64,000 bases of DNA from Allium sativum. Lineage: Eukaryota > Streptophyta > Magnoliopsida > Asparagales > Amaryllidaceae. The stretch covers positions 303,853,456 through 303,917,455 of the forward strand of contig CM060922.1 in NCBI GenBank assembly GCA_030737875.1. Direction: 5' to 3'. Positions 48,650 through 62,091 of this stretch are shown piece after piece. Each line of letters begins with the position of its first letter. The stretch's first letter is position 1. The position numbers and the translations under genes are program-made. Under the pieces are notes generated by a model. It had not been told where the DNA came from, did not search any database, and was given only the letters and a program-made list of their open reading frames with translations.

Positions 48650-51600
48650 GTAGCTATGCCCCTAGTCTCAAGGTATTCTTCATAGTACCCTCCTCGTACA
48701 GTCTCCATCGTCACGCCACTTAAGCGTATTAAATGTTCATCCTACGCCGAACGACGTACAAAAATCTAATTCATTACGTAACGTAATCACACAGAGCCAC
48801 ATAAGCGTACAAATCGTTGTATCTGAACTCCTCGGTCGTATCAAATCTCAACACGGAGTAATGCCATACTGTCTACGATACACCACCCAGTGCGTGTACC
48901 TAGACCCTCACACGAACGTAATGTCTATTATACCCCGTGTCCCGTAATAGGGCTGAATCCAACGCATGAAACTCGATCAGAATTTTTCATATCTGTAAGA
49001 GCTGCTTCATTAGGCCTACAATACAGATATCCAGAGTACGGTCTGCACTTTCATGGTAGCTACCGCCCGACCCAGGCCCTTCCCTCAACTAATGAAAAAC
49101 TACACTAAGAGCTAAGTGATGTGCCCTATCAAACAATCTAACATCCAGTTTGGCGTGTCCACAACCAAAGTCACGATAGTAAAAGATCGATGGTCTCTAG
49201 GATTAGATTTAGTATTTCCGCATCACGCTGACTGTCAATGGCAGGTAACCGACGTGTACTATCCTGTATTGGTCCTGACCCGCCTCTTCGAGGATAATCA
49301 CCGAATCACCTAGCGACATCCACCATAGCCCTCTGACTGTCAAACTATACTTGCAGTAAGGATATACTCACCGGATGGTACCGCGCAGACCAAACCTCTG
49401 CTGATACAACTTGTGTGTACTGCAATAGAGAACCACCACAGCGTACCCTACCACATCCCTCAGAAGTTGCGTGCTTCCCTCCAGTCCCGCAGAATAATTA
49501 GATGGACGTGCTCCTCTCGTGTCTCCAGATACCACGATGATCTACCCCGCTGGGTTCTTCACCTTCGTATGCGCAGACTGGTCCCAAGCGCATCACACTA
49601 ATATGTTATTAGATCTACGTCAAATCTTGTAATTACGCGCTTGCTTATCTTATCAAATTGCTAATTAACTTTATTATCCACGTATTCACTTTTCATCACG
49701 GTTCATTAGCTCAAATTGGCTGCTTACTTTCTTATTTTAGCCCTATGCCGCTGGAGCAGTCTTCCGCTTATTATTTATTACATTTATTAGACTTAATAGT
49801 TTCAATTATAAGCCTTCTAATAATAAGCTTACTTTATTCTTTCTCATTTATGTATAACGTCATGTTATATCGTTACCACAATCATTATTGTGGGTTTGTC
49901 TATTAACTTAGTTCCCTTAACTAAGGTAATAAATTTTCTTTTCATTATTAATTATGACCTATGTTATAGTTCCACGTATCCCTAGGATAAGTTTATGTAT
50001 TATATTCTCATCCAATATAATTTATCATAATCATAGGTTTCCTATTAATTAACATAACCTTTATAGTTATGACATTAATCTGCTTACCGTTTTAGGTTTA
50101 CCTATTAACTTGGTTCGCTTAACTAAGGCAATAAGTTCTCTTTTCATTATTAATTATGACCTATGTTATAGTTCCACGTATCCCTAGGATAAGCCTATCT
50201 ATTATATTCTCATCCAATATAATTTATCATAATCACATGTTTCTTATTAATTAACATAACGTTTATTGTTATGACATTAATCTACTTACCGTCTTTGTAA
50301 GTTTAAACAATAAACCTTTTATATATCTTTTTCTTTGTATAACTTCTTTCAGTTATATTATCGTTTCTTTCTCACCTTTCCAATTTATTCTTTTTAGGAA
50401 GTTAGGTCTATTCCAAATTGATTGGTTACCAAAAGTGTAATAAAATTCATTTTCACATTTTTAGGTAATTACTGTAATAAAAATTCATGAATGCAAAATG
50501 TTTCTTTTTCTATAATTTTCTGTACTATTTCCATTTACACTTGAAAAGGGATTCCTTACAAATAATATGTAAACTCGCAAATCTTCCATTTATTACGATA
50601 TTGACACAATATGTTCTTTTTGCCTCAATCACTAAAATTTCCCCTTTTTGTACATTATTTCAATTTATTCGCGCATAACCACAATTCAATAAACTTGCGC
50701 CTAACCACAATTCAATAAATTTGCGCATAACTAGATTTAACATAAACTATATTTTCTGATGCAGAAGAAAGGAAAAGAAGAAGAATATATATAAATTTTA
50801 GCAGTAATCAAATGATATAAAAATACTGTATTTGAAAAATATAAATTAATACACTTACCTAGAATACAAAAGCATCCTAGATCTGATCTCTTTTCCTGTA
50901 ATACATACCTCTTACTTTCATTTCTTCTGAATTGTAGGTAAGCTTTACGTTTGCACAATGTCATAGAATTCAGGCCTTGGAAAACATCGGATTGGAATCT
51001 CTGTCCTAAAATAATCTAATCCAAACTTTGATTCAGAGGGTATAACTGAAATTTAGGAATTTTTGAAGAGTTTGAAAAAGAGAAAAATGGTAGATACTCC
51101 TCCTAGGAAGACATAAGAATGAAATTCTATAATGGCTCCGATGTCTATTTATAGAGAATCCTATTGACGTGGTCCATTGGACAGAACCCTAATTAATCAT
51201 AACCGTGGAATGGAAAATTGATACATATTTATTAAGGCTCACTTAGGAAGAAAACTATATAATTTATATAGAAATTTATTTTGTACCAATTTCCTCTCAT
51301 TCCTAATAAATCCTTGCTATATTTCCTTGTAGTTAACTTCATTATTGTTTATTAATTTATGTCATTCTGATTGATAGTAAATTAATATGTTTTATCAATG
51401 ATCCCTTTATATGAATAAACTCATGATTCGACGTATACACCAATATATGTATATATACTAATAAATTCCATCTTATTTATAAACACGTGTTCCCTTTTTA
51501 AAGTTTATTCACTGCTTAGCTTATTAGATTTCCGTACGTGCATAATTAAATTTATTTATTGTGTGCTTACAATTGTTGATTGATTATTAATCAGTCAGTA

Positions 51601-52224
51601 AATCTAATATATATTTTCCGTTTTGCTAACTTGTGCATAATCTTTACATCTCTCATCATTAATCCTTAGACAAATCAAATGTATCATTTTAATGTTAATT
51701 GTTTTTCAATTAATATACCTCATGTTTGCATTTAAACATTTACTTCCATATATATCCTTTCAAATTAATGCTCGTATAACTTTACATTTACTTAAATCTA
51801 GTTTATATCTTTGTAACGTTAAATTAAAAATAATGTACATTAATACATATTTTTCTCTTAGAATATACATTTCCTTTATCCGTCCCTCTAAAATTAAAAA
51901 TATGATGCTAGCTGGGCTCGAACTCACACCACTCACATGTGAGAGGCAAACCTCTACCAATTGGACTATGCAAGCTTTTATTTACAAGTCTAAAAATATT
52001 GGTAGTCATTGTTCTTCTAAGTGTTCTACTTATATCTTCTTTCCACGTTTGTTGTAATACTTCGTTTAAAGATAAAATTTTCATTTGAAATCCGTTGTCA
52101 GCGAATCATAGGCCTAAGTTAATCAAAAAATTGCCACAAACGGAATGACACTAATTCCATGACCAAATTTTGAAAAAATTTCAAATTTTTATTTTATTAT
52201 TTAATTGAAATGCAAGGTGTTACA
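48650..52224 (-). mobile_element. LTR, duplication copy 2
   Basis: Same structure as 44050-47419, including the missing 3' terminus and the tRNA-like module at 51914-51968. Identical truncation in both copies shows the truncation preceded the duplication. Confidence 0.7.
51914..51968 (-). other. tRNA-like A box/B box module, copy 4
   Basis: Identical over both boxes to copy 3 because it lies in the tandem duplicate. Confidence 0.62.
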
Positions 52225-54769
52225 ACCTACCAATTGAAAAAAAAAATCAAAGAAGATGGAGGAACATAGCATAGACAAGAAGAGAGTATCATACGTAAGT
52301 ATTAATGTCTTTTGATTGATTTGATACTCAGAGAAATGGTTCAGAATTCAATCTAAGTAGTGGACTTTTTTGAACTAGAAAGATTTGAATTTAGATCTCG
52401 CCACTTGTATTACACTTTCAATTTCTACAAACTCCGCGATAAATATGCAATTCTAATTAAAGGCCATGCGCCTACCTTGGAAACTCATTAGTGATCTAGA
52501 GAGCTTAAGTGTAGCGATCCGAAATCCTTCGATTTCCGAAGGGACAGAAAAACGCGGATTGATTATTCTTAAACAATACGTTTCCCGGTCCTATCAGACC
52601 TATCTCTGAGCCTTTTAATTGGCTCGATATACGAGGTGCCTCATAATCCATCATCCACATAAGTAAAAATGTTTAGGCTCCATACCATGACACCACTTCT
52701 AGCTAGAAAGAAACACATGCACTCCTTGCAATCACTATCCCGTTTTTGACTCATACTAGAGTGTGAGGCTCGCGAATTAACGCTATACTCAAAGCTATGC
52801 TACTTAAATTCGTGCTTTGATCATCATCCACAAGGCCCTGCTTTCCAACAAAAGCCTTAATCTTTTTCATCTTAACATGCTACATTGTTAATTTACGACG
52901 TACAACTGATTTCTATCAATATATAACCTCTAAGCTCATAAGTCTCAGAGAAGGGTGTTAATGTAATGACCCACATTTCCATAACATCAGAGTTGACTAT
53001 ATACATTTCCATAACATCAGGGTGTTAATGTAACCGACCACTCATTTGGCTTGAGTGTATCGAATGTATATCACCAACGGTTGGGATCAGCAACCGTTTC
53101 CCGAATGGGACAACATCGACAATAGATTTTTAGAAGTAAATGAAACTCTAGATCAGGTGATTATACACCCTAATAGGTGCGACCTACATAGCCATGCTGC
53201 CTGCCCGATTTCTTTCATTTACCGGTTGATGAGGCTAGAAGCTACGCTTTATCATCACACAAGATTCACTTCGAATGTCACATTGTCAGATCCATCGAAA
53301 ATCACTAATTGATGTCTACAACAGTAATTACGTGTCAGCTAAAAGAAGTTTCCTTCTCCGCTTCCACTCTTGGTACGGTTGAAGAAATCAATGTATGTGA
53401 CCTTTCTGGAAATACTCTGTCAGACATTCATCCATACAAGTCACCCAGGAACAGGATGAACTGAAGGCACTATTTCTATTAATAGAAAAAGTCCTTGCAC
53501 TCTACTCCGTCTTCGATTATCTTTATATAATCTGATTCGTACGCTACTGCCAATACAGAGTGGTTCTTCGGATAATAATCCAACCGGTCTCTCCATATTG
53601 ACAACGATGGTCAGAACTTCGATAGTATATGATTTAACTATCGAATAAAAACAAGTGTTTCGATAGTCGATGATTTAACTATCGAAGAAAACAAGTGTTC
53701 ATCCAATTATCAAACAATCACTAAGCCCTTAATTAATATTCTATTAATTAAATCACTTCTCTATTTCTTTATCAATATCTGTTAACCAATTTTCAATAAC
53801 CATATTGGCCTTATACGTTATTTGGAAAAACATTTCCGAATATCCCCTTCCTTTATTTCCTAAACTTAGAAAATATATGCTATTTTTAATTGGAAAATAT
53901 TCCAATTACTTATCTCTTTTCCGATCTCGTTTATTTCCATACTTACACTTATTTGGGTCAAAACAAATGTTGTGTAAAACATCGTTACGACAACCCAAAT
54001 ACTATATTCAACTAATTCTTATCCAACATTGATCTTCGAGCCTGAAATCTTATTATTTATTTGTTAATAATGAAATCAATCAAGTTGGGGTATAACTACC
54101 TCTCAGACCTTGACTGAATAACATTTATAACGTTAAAACAGATAAAACTACTTACTCGAATAATCAATACCATACAACTACTGATTCACTTTTAAACACG
54201 TATACACTTCCTCTTTCTATTCTTACTAGATTTGATTCTTATACTTCCTTTTTGATTATACTATTCTATTTCTAAGTTCGTTTCCTTATCGACTTCTATA
54301 TATATCGATACGTTGATTTCTAACTATCAAATTATCTTAAAAATATTCTATCTCCTTAAATTCCCGGAAAAATCCGCCATAACCTCCTTTGTACCGGGAG
54401 CTTCGGGAAAATCCCCAAACTTCCACACAGGCCTTCTCTAATCAAAAAGAAAAAGAAAAGCCAAGCGGCTAGCCGATACGGCGCATAAAACCTCATATGT
54501 GAATTGAATACATACCTTTTTGTCGAGCAATCTATATATATACCTTCTAACACTTTATTCCAAACCTGTCTCCTGTATATTTATACCTGTCCAATCTATT
54601 TTAACTATACCAATCATTTTAACTAAATTTGTTACTTAACTCTTCAGTCTATTTCACCTTCATATTTGAACATGAGATGTTCAAATGTATTTTAACTTGC
54701 ATATTAACAAATTCTAATTATACTTATACCCTCGTTTCCTTATCGACTTCTTATTCAAATTCCAATTCA

Positions 54770-54910
54770 ATTCTATTTGAATTCTCTTTATTTAAACTTC
54801 ATTTGAATTCTATTTTCAAATTCTATAGTTTAAAGTCCATTTGAATTCTATATTCAAATTCTATAGTTTAAAGTCCATTTGAATTCTATATTCAAATTCT
54901 ATTTGAATTC
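54770..54910. repeat. AATTCTATAGTTTAAAGTCC tandem repeat
   Basis: Repeats of about 47 bp built on TTTGAATTCTATATTCAAATTC, inside the solo LTR. Confidence 0.75.
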
Positions 54911-54921
54911 TCTGCATTATT

Positions 54922-55258
54922 TATAAACAACGTTTATAACTTCACTTAAAATCCCACATTTATATATTTATAAACAAAGTTTATAAATTCAGTTCAAATC
55001 CCATATTTTCCTTTATAAACAAAGTTTATAAATTCGATTCAAATCCTACCTTTTCATTTATAAACAGAGTTTATAAATTCAATTCAAATCCTACCTTTTT
55101 ATTTATAAACAGAGTTTATAAATTCAATTCAAATCCTACCTTTTCATTTATAAACAGAGTTTATAAATTCAATTCAAATCCTACCTTTTCATTTATAAAC
55201 AGAGTTTATAAATTCAATTCAAATCCCACCTTTTCATTTATAAACAGAGTTTATAAAT
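54922..55258. repeat. 45-bp tandem hairpin array
   Basis: About seven head-to-tail units. Each contains TTTATAAAC-nnn-GTTTATAAA, a 9-bp-arm inverted repeat with a 3-base loop, followed by ATTCAATTCAAATCC. Central units are nearly identical while the outer ones are diverged. Confidence 0.88.
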
Positions 55259-57434
55259 TCCTTCCTTGTTTTATATATTCAAAACAAGTTAATATTTTCC
55301 CTAGTTCATTAAAACTTCAAATTCTATTTATAAAAATAGAATTTCCTTTTTAAAATCTCAAATACCCTTTTCGATATTTTTAAAGATCAATATTCAAGCC
55401 CCAGTGATATTTTTAAACAATCAAATCAACCAATTTTCAATCATTTGATTTTTAACACATCATATATGAATATATATGAAATCAAACAAACAACAGATAA
55501 TATATATTTTTGAGGAATCCAGTTGGATTCCTCCAACCTGTTTTCCTGCATCCACAGAAGTTAGTCAACATAGTAATACCCATCCTGCTTCGAGGCAGGA
55601 TATCGCGGTATGAAGGTCATCCACTAATCATAGCGTGGGGCGTATAGGGTAATCATCCGCTAATGATACTGCGGGAATCCAACCAATCATCAACCCAATA
55701 TATATATATATATATAATAGTTAAGCCTAAATAACTATATATATCTCAAACAACCATATAGCATTCAAAACAAGCAACACAATTATTTTTAACGAATAAA
55801 AATAATTCTAATAAGGCGAGTGAGATTTACTCACCAGGGTTTTTAGTTTGCACTTGTATCAATTTCAGTTTCTATTCATCGATTTTCCCAGTCTTCGACT
55901 TCACACGAATCATTCCATTCGACTTATCCTTGCCTCCTGAACTCACAGCACTCAACCGACAAATTCTCTGCAAAGTTTGAACCCAAGGCCAATACTTCAA
56001 ACTCCACGCTTCTTTACCATCCTCAAATCTCGAGCGGGATGGACAGTGGCTCAAGATGTACAGCACCGAACCCTTCTAGCCACAACAGTCACTAAAAATT
56101 GTCGCAATACCATTTCCAGTCACCGCCTCTTATCCTTGACATCACCTGCCATTCTAGATCGACACAGCACCCCCTTAATCATCATCGACAAACTCGTCTC
56201 CACTCAATGCGTTACTGTCCTGGCAGCTTCCTGAGCCATCGCGACTTCCATCCTCAAATAGCAGTACTGCCTTGAACCTCATAATAAATTTCCTTATTGA
56301 CCTCGACATCGATCTTTCCATCGCACCCCAGAAAAGTCGCGACATGAATGGTGTAGAATTCCACCCAAAAACACATAACGATCTCGTCCATCACCCTTCA
56401 GCACGAATCCAACCTTCAGTTTCCAAATCATTCACCCAATATTACCCAATTCGAACCTTAGGGTTCGCTGGCCCAAACCGAACACTTCAGAGTTGATCGC
56501 GAATGGGTTTGGATCATTAAAGGTAGGCAACGAAGGGGAAATCGCGAATTCTATTTTGATTATGAGAGTCGGCCATTATTTGTTTTACTTCCAGAAGAGA
56601 ATTAAAGGAAAGAAATGGAAGAGAATGTCTTGATTTTTAAAGAGAAGGGTGCGGTTTTTTAATTGAACAGCGAGGTCAATGTTTTGTGGAGGTTAATAAC
56701 TTAGGGTGTTTTGTTTTTGGCAATTTATTTTTCCTCTTTGTTGTCTGGTTTATGTCCACAAAGCAAATAAATTTATTTTATTTAATTATTTTAGATCCGG
56801 TGTCCTTTAAATAAAAATACATCGTGATTTCCGAACTCCTTTTTAAACACAGTAACTGGCATTTCTAGGGTAACACCCCTATTTCGGACACACTGGGATA
56901 GGTCAAGTAGTCTAATTCGATCATCTGCAGAAGATATAATTTAAATCGATATAAATTTAAATTTCAAACCATTTAAATTCTGCGATAATAAATTAAATTT
57001 CAAACTATTTATTCTCCTCGATAATATTCAAATATTATTACCATTAAAATTTCATATTAATTATTTGAACTGTTTTCAATTCAAATTAAAATTTGAATTC
57101 AACTAAATCCATTTTCTTATTCTGATAATTTAATATTTTCAATATTAAATTGAAATTGATTTTTAAATCGATAACTCCCTAAAAAAAATGATTTACTTAC
57201 TTAACTCACTATTTAAATCCATATTAAATATTTAAAATTAACCCCTAAGAGTCCGGGTCATTACAGTTAAGCAAGAGAATAAATTCTCCACCACATGGTG
57301 GATACATATTTAATAGAAATCAATCAATACATAATGAAATACAATGTCAGACATAATCCACTTACAAGTTCGTTCTGGGTCTGAACGAAACTGGAGGCAC
57401 CTTATTTCTCATCCCATATGTCCAATGTAGGAGG

Positions 57435-60109
57435 GAGGTCCACGCATATCCGGTCAATCTCCAAGTACGTCTAGACGATCAACACTTACTACCTCATCTT
57501 GGGTGTACAACCCAATCAAGACATCAGTAATCATCCAAACAATGTGAAGATCTCCAATCTTTAACCACCGTCTTTAAATCTTCGACTTTTAATCGTCGTA
57601 TCAGTTATTCAGAATGGTAAACTCAGACTTTCTGAATAATTCGTATAACTTATAATCATGTGAATTATAAACACGTCATTCGCCTTATTCCAATCCAGAA
57701 TATTCTTTGATTCAAATATTCATTTCATTGGGAATCATTCCCATAAATATTATCAAAGATTTAATTCGTTTAAAGCTCTTATTTAAATCTTTCTTTGTAA
57801 ACCATTGCAAAAGATTTTGTGTTATGTTTTAACAAACTTAAACCAAATTAAGGTTTATCAAACTAGTCGGGATTTACGAGCCTTACCGAAGTAATCATTC
57901 ATTTTATTATCCCAACCTATTCATCCCATGGAGCCAAACTGGTAGTACTCCGTACCAAACACTCTTTGTGTTATTGGTAAAACTGATTACCACTTCACAT
58001 TTCAAATCTAATTAAAGATTTACCTATCTCATAGAGTAAAAGTGGTGGTACTCGATTCTCGAACATTCCTTGAATTTTGTAAATTTAATTACGTTATTCA
58101 CATTCAATCTAATTTAAAGATTCATTAAACTTCAACTTAGTTTTAATCTCAAAAATCATTACTTAATGATTATTCAACTTTAGGAAATTATTTTGCCTTT
58201 AACTTGGGTTAAAGAACCAATGTCATTTAAAATACAGTTCACGATAAACCTGAAATCATCGTCCATAAAAATAGAACTTCCACTCGATTCCAATTTAATG
58301 TTTTAAATTGGAAAATTTCATTAAATCTTAGTTCATAAATTCCAAATCGTATCTTCAGTATTAATTGGGTTTTAGGAACAAATGTTATTTAAAACATCAT
58401 TCACAATAAACCTAAAATCAACTTCCATTTACTTTCGATTATATGTATTAATTGGAAAACTTAATTAATCTTAATTAAAAGAGTTATCCTTTTCTCAACT
58501 GGGTTTAAGAATAGTGTTATTGAAGATACCATTCACGACAAACCCAAAATCCAATTTCATATCAAATACAAGTCTCTGACTAGAAATCATATCGATTTAT
58601 ATTCAATATCAAATTCTGAAACTAACAGATATCGTATTTTGAATCATGTTATATATATCTTCCAAATTCCTCACAATATCCGTATAAATCACGGAATCCA
58701 ATAACGAAATATTCCGAAGTGTATTTCCATTCAAATCCTTTCTAATCCATAAGTTAGAAAAATTCTGGTTATATTAAAACCATATCAATTCTTTTTTCTA
58801 GTGGTTAACCATTTCTTTCAGATAAAAATATTTTTTATCTTTTCAAACTTGGAGTATATCATCCGAAATTATTTCAATATTTTTTTGTCCATCCAAAAGT
58901 GGACATAAAAATCGTATTTTGATTCTTCTCTGAATATTATATAAAAATATTCATTTATATTCTGAATCGGAATGTGACCCAATAAATTACCATATAATTT
59001 TATTTATATGGATTCCACACATTGCATGTATTCAAAAATAATGATAAACAACAATTAAACATTCAATTCACATTCAGAGTGTAATTTGCAACTGCATAAG
59101 CATTAAATAATTAAATAACGCTTATAATAGTCTGTCAATTATTCAGTTGACATACAACTAAATCCAAGGGAGTTGTGTGAAGTTATTATCATCCCCAAAC
59201 CCGTGTGGGGTTTTCAATCAACTAACAACGTATCATTATTTGTATACTTGGGCGATGTGTAAAATTATCGTCCCAATACCTATGTGGGGTTTACATCACA
59301 ATCCATTTGAATTTATCTAATATTTGGAAGATGGGTGGGTAAATTGTCATCCCAATCATTTATAATATAAACGTTTTATTTATAAACATTTATAATCACA
59401 GTCTAATAATGATAACATTAAAACTGGAAACATTCATTAAACAACAAACAAATATTGCAATCACAGGCAAACTATATATATATATATATATACACATATA
59501 GTTATAAAAATAAATAACTGTATAAAAGAATTGAGTGAGAGAGTTCTAACCATTGGTTTCCACTCCACCATTCTTTAATTGATGATTTTATAAAACGATT
59601 TTGTGAGAATTGAGCTGCAGTAATCTGCGAATCAGAGAAACTGAAAAGTCACAAATGAAATCAAATGGGCCGAAACTCGGTCGGAAAAGAGCCTGGATAG
59701 ACCTAAACTGTTGATCGTGGTTTCCACTGGTCAACAGTCCAAAAACAAGATTCGGACGTCTCACCTAAAAATTCAAACATCTGAATTTCGTTTTTTCTGA
59801 ACCAGTAAGGATTTAGTTCAATTTGGTGTTATTTCAGACATCTGAATATTTTGATTAGACGTCTAAAATAAAATTCAGAATTAAAAATTTCAAACTTCTG
59901 AATTCTGGTACTCATGTTTTTATAATTATTCGTAGCAGGCCAGACATCTGCTCTAAAATATTAAAACGTCTGAACCTAAGCTTGAGCATAATATTGCCTA
60001 GACAACAAACTCAAAGTGATATCGACAAATGCCTGAAGGCATATGATGTTTGGTATATACATGCAAATGAGGCTCTACAACTCACTGAAGCAACTCATAA
60101 GACCAAACT
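57435..60109. other. AT-rich LTR-like sequence, unassigned family
   Basis: Continues the sequence that begins TGTAGCGATCC at 52510 and looks like the body of a further long LTR. It has many short AATTGGAAA/TTTAATTAA repeats, a paired CCC-GTGTGGGGTTT motif at about 59200 and 59280, and a TA run near 59471. The other LTR end was not found. The open frame 59982-60227 starts at a non-ATG codon, reads into the LINE tail and has no recognised motif. Confidence 0.4.
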
Positions 60110-60767
60110 TACATGCACATGCATTTTTTTTGAAAGGCAAGCTAAATTTATTCACACTAAAAGCAATTACAAAGAAAGTATAGGATATCACCAAGTTGTA
60201 CAGATACAACACTCTCTTTACACTTGACTAGAGGAAAGAAACAATGAAAGAAATACAAATGAAGTCTGTGAAAAAACTCAACGCTGCAAGTCAATATACA
60301 ATTACACACTCAACCTTCTGCCTCCAATCAGCATCACAAGATCAACTGGCTCCAAAATTAGCAGTATGAACATCATGAACTTCTACAGAAATCTCAAGCT
60401 CCATATTACAATGCCTCGGGCTATTTACAATTACAACATCCTCTACATCTTTACACTTTTGACAAGATTATAATTTGCAATTAAGTAACCACCAGTTACT
60501 ACTTGCATCATCACATCTGAAACCATGCTTTACCTACTACTAAGACTACTCAAAAAAGTAGCTAGTTGAATTAGATCCAAACTTCTTCTCAAGTACCACA
60601 GATACATTCATCAAAACTAAGAAGAATTGAAATACAAGCCCCTCATGCCATTTATAAACATGACATATAATAACATCATTTAGCAATCCAGAAAAGCTTC
60701 CAAAGCTGCGCGACATGCTCAAATGCACCAAAAACAATTATCAAAAACCTGCATAACTGATGAACAT

Positions 60768-62084
60768 TCAAATAGGATTTCTCCTAGTATGCCTTGGTGG
60801 AAACTTCATAGAATTCGGAAGAAAATCCTTTAGTGAATAATCAACACCCTCATCCACATCATCATCAACATACTCGGCAGCCATTTTCCTTCTAGCACGC
60901 CTCTTAGCATTCTTTGAAGCAGTTTTAGTAGTGGATGAAGAAGGTGGCGTAGAGTTAGATGGTGAACAAGATGGTGGTGGAAAAATTATGTGTGAAGGAA
61001 GGGTTGAATGTGAATACGGAGAAATAGTAGGAGCCATAGATATATTTGTAGTATTGGTGACTACATCTATAACATTACACTTTGAAGATAACATTTCAGT
61101 GACACTGTTATTATGTTCCATATCAACATCTTCCCAAAACTTCCCTTTTAACCATGATAAAGAAGAAGACGAAGGTCCTATTGAGGAAGACTTAGATAGA
61201 AAATTAGCCTGTGCATTAGGAGATGAAGAATGAGAGTTTGAAGTAGATGGCAGAAGTTGAGAAGACGATATTGACAACTGAGTGGTTGAAACAGAACAAC
61301 CATATCCATCAGAAATAACTTGTTTCCCCTTCTCAAAAGTTTTCTTAGAAATATTCTCATCATCAAACAAGCTTCCTAGTCCAAAGTCCATACCCTCTTT
61401 CATAACATTTTTACCCTCAGAAAATTTAGCATTAGCTTCAGTCGCTCTACTATTTTTACCATTAACCCCATACAATCTTACACCAGGATTTGCAGCTCGG
61501 GAGCTACCATTGCTAAAACTTTTATCATTCAAACCATCAACAGTATAGATACCATTAATAATTTGATTACTATTAGCACCCTTAGCATTATCCAACCCTT
61601 GTTTATCCACTGATTTGGCCCCTTTATTACCATCAGTTTCGTTGCCAACATCAGAAAAAATTCCTACAATATTCCTATTAGTCTCCACACCATCTTTCGA
61701 ACCTTGAGATGCTAAAGCTTCAAACTGGTTATTATAACTACCTTCATTTACTATACTAGCCTTCATTTGCATGAAATTATCTCCTTTTTGCCTCCACACT
61801 TGCTTTTTCCTATAATTAACATTAACCCAGTTCCTTTGAGACACAACATTGTTTTACTTATTAAGACGATGTCCAACAAAAGTATTATTCCCAACATAAA
61901 CATCATAAAAACATTCATCAAGATGATTATCATCAGACATTCCAGCCTTGGGTTTAAATTCGCATGCAGCATATTTGTGACCAGACACTTTGCAATAAGA
62001 GCAAATACGTAGTTTCCAGTCGTAAACCAGCTTCAGCTGTGGGCATTTACTACCTAGACCATCAACTACTATAATTTCTGGCAA
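60768..62084 (-). pseudogene. LINE ORF1 C-terminal half with CCHC knuckle
   Basis: One frame from 62084 to 60768 with a single in-frame stop at about 61854. The knuckle CSYCKVSGHKYAAC (61962-62003) is an intact C-x2-C-x4-H-x4-C. It is followed by NYRKKQVWRQKGD and a long Ser/Asn-rich region. A basic KNAKRRARRKMAAEY segment comes near the C-terminus, and the protein ends HTRRNPI and a stop. The 358-codon stretch 60768-61844 is the longest open frame in the window. The knuckle is expected to bind nucleic acid. The lack of damage in the C-terminal part suggests relatively recent activity. Confidence 0.78.
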
Positions 62085-62091
62085 TTCAAAA

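Larger units (their letters stand above)
52962..57265 (-). mobile_element. 4.3 kb solo LTR
   Basis: TSD GTTAA (52957-52961 and 57266-57270) and perfect 11-bp inverted termini TGTAATGACCC / GGGTCATTACA. Copy 1 of the tandem duplication lacks it, so the empty site is visible in the same window. No second LTR, PBS or coding domain is seen. Short open frames (e.g. 55977-56234) have no recognisable motif. Strand is inferred from the minus-strand start TGTAATGACCCGGACTC. Confidence 0.78.
48317..57434. repeat. Direct tandem duplication, copy 2, with a solo LTR inserted
   Basis: Follows copy 1 head to tail. After removing the 52962-57265 insertion and its TSD it is about 0.23 kb longer than copy 1. 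Most of that excess is a local duplication of about 0.2 kb (about 49890-50085 repeated at 50090-50290, containing TTATGACCTATGTTATAG twice). Unlike copy 1, sequence continues past the junction point, which marks this as the original right end. Confidence 0.82.

Noticed and set aside
44250..49313. Paired open frames such as 44247-44498 with 48890-49108 and 44515-44712 with 49116-49313
   Set aside because: Similarity comes from the DNA tandem duplication of LTR sequence. Starts are mostly non-ATG and no domain is seen.
60931..61233. Plus-strand 100-codon frame opposite LINE ORF1
   Set aside because: Shadow of the minus-strand ORF1 frame. The sequence is acidic only because it mirrors the Ser-rich coding strand.
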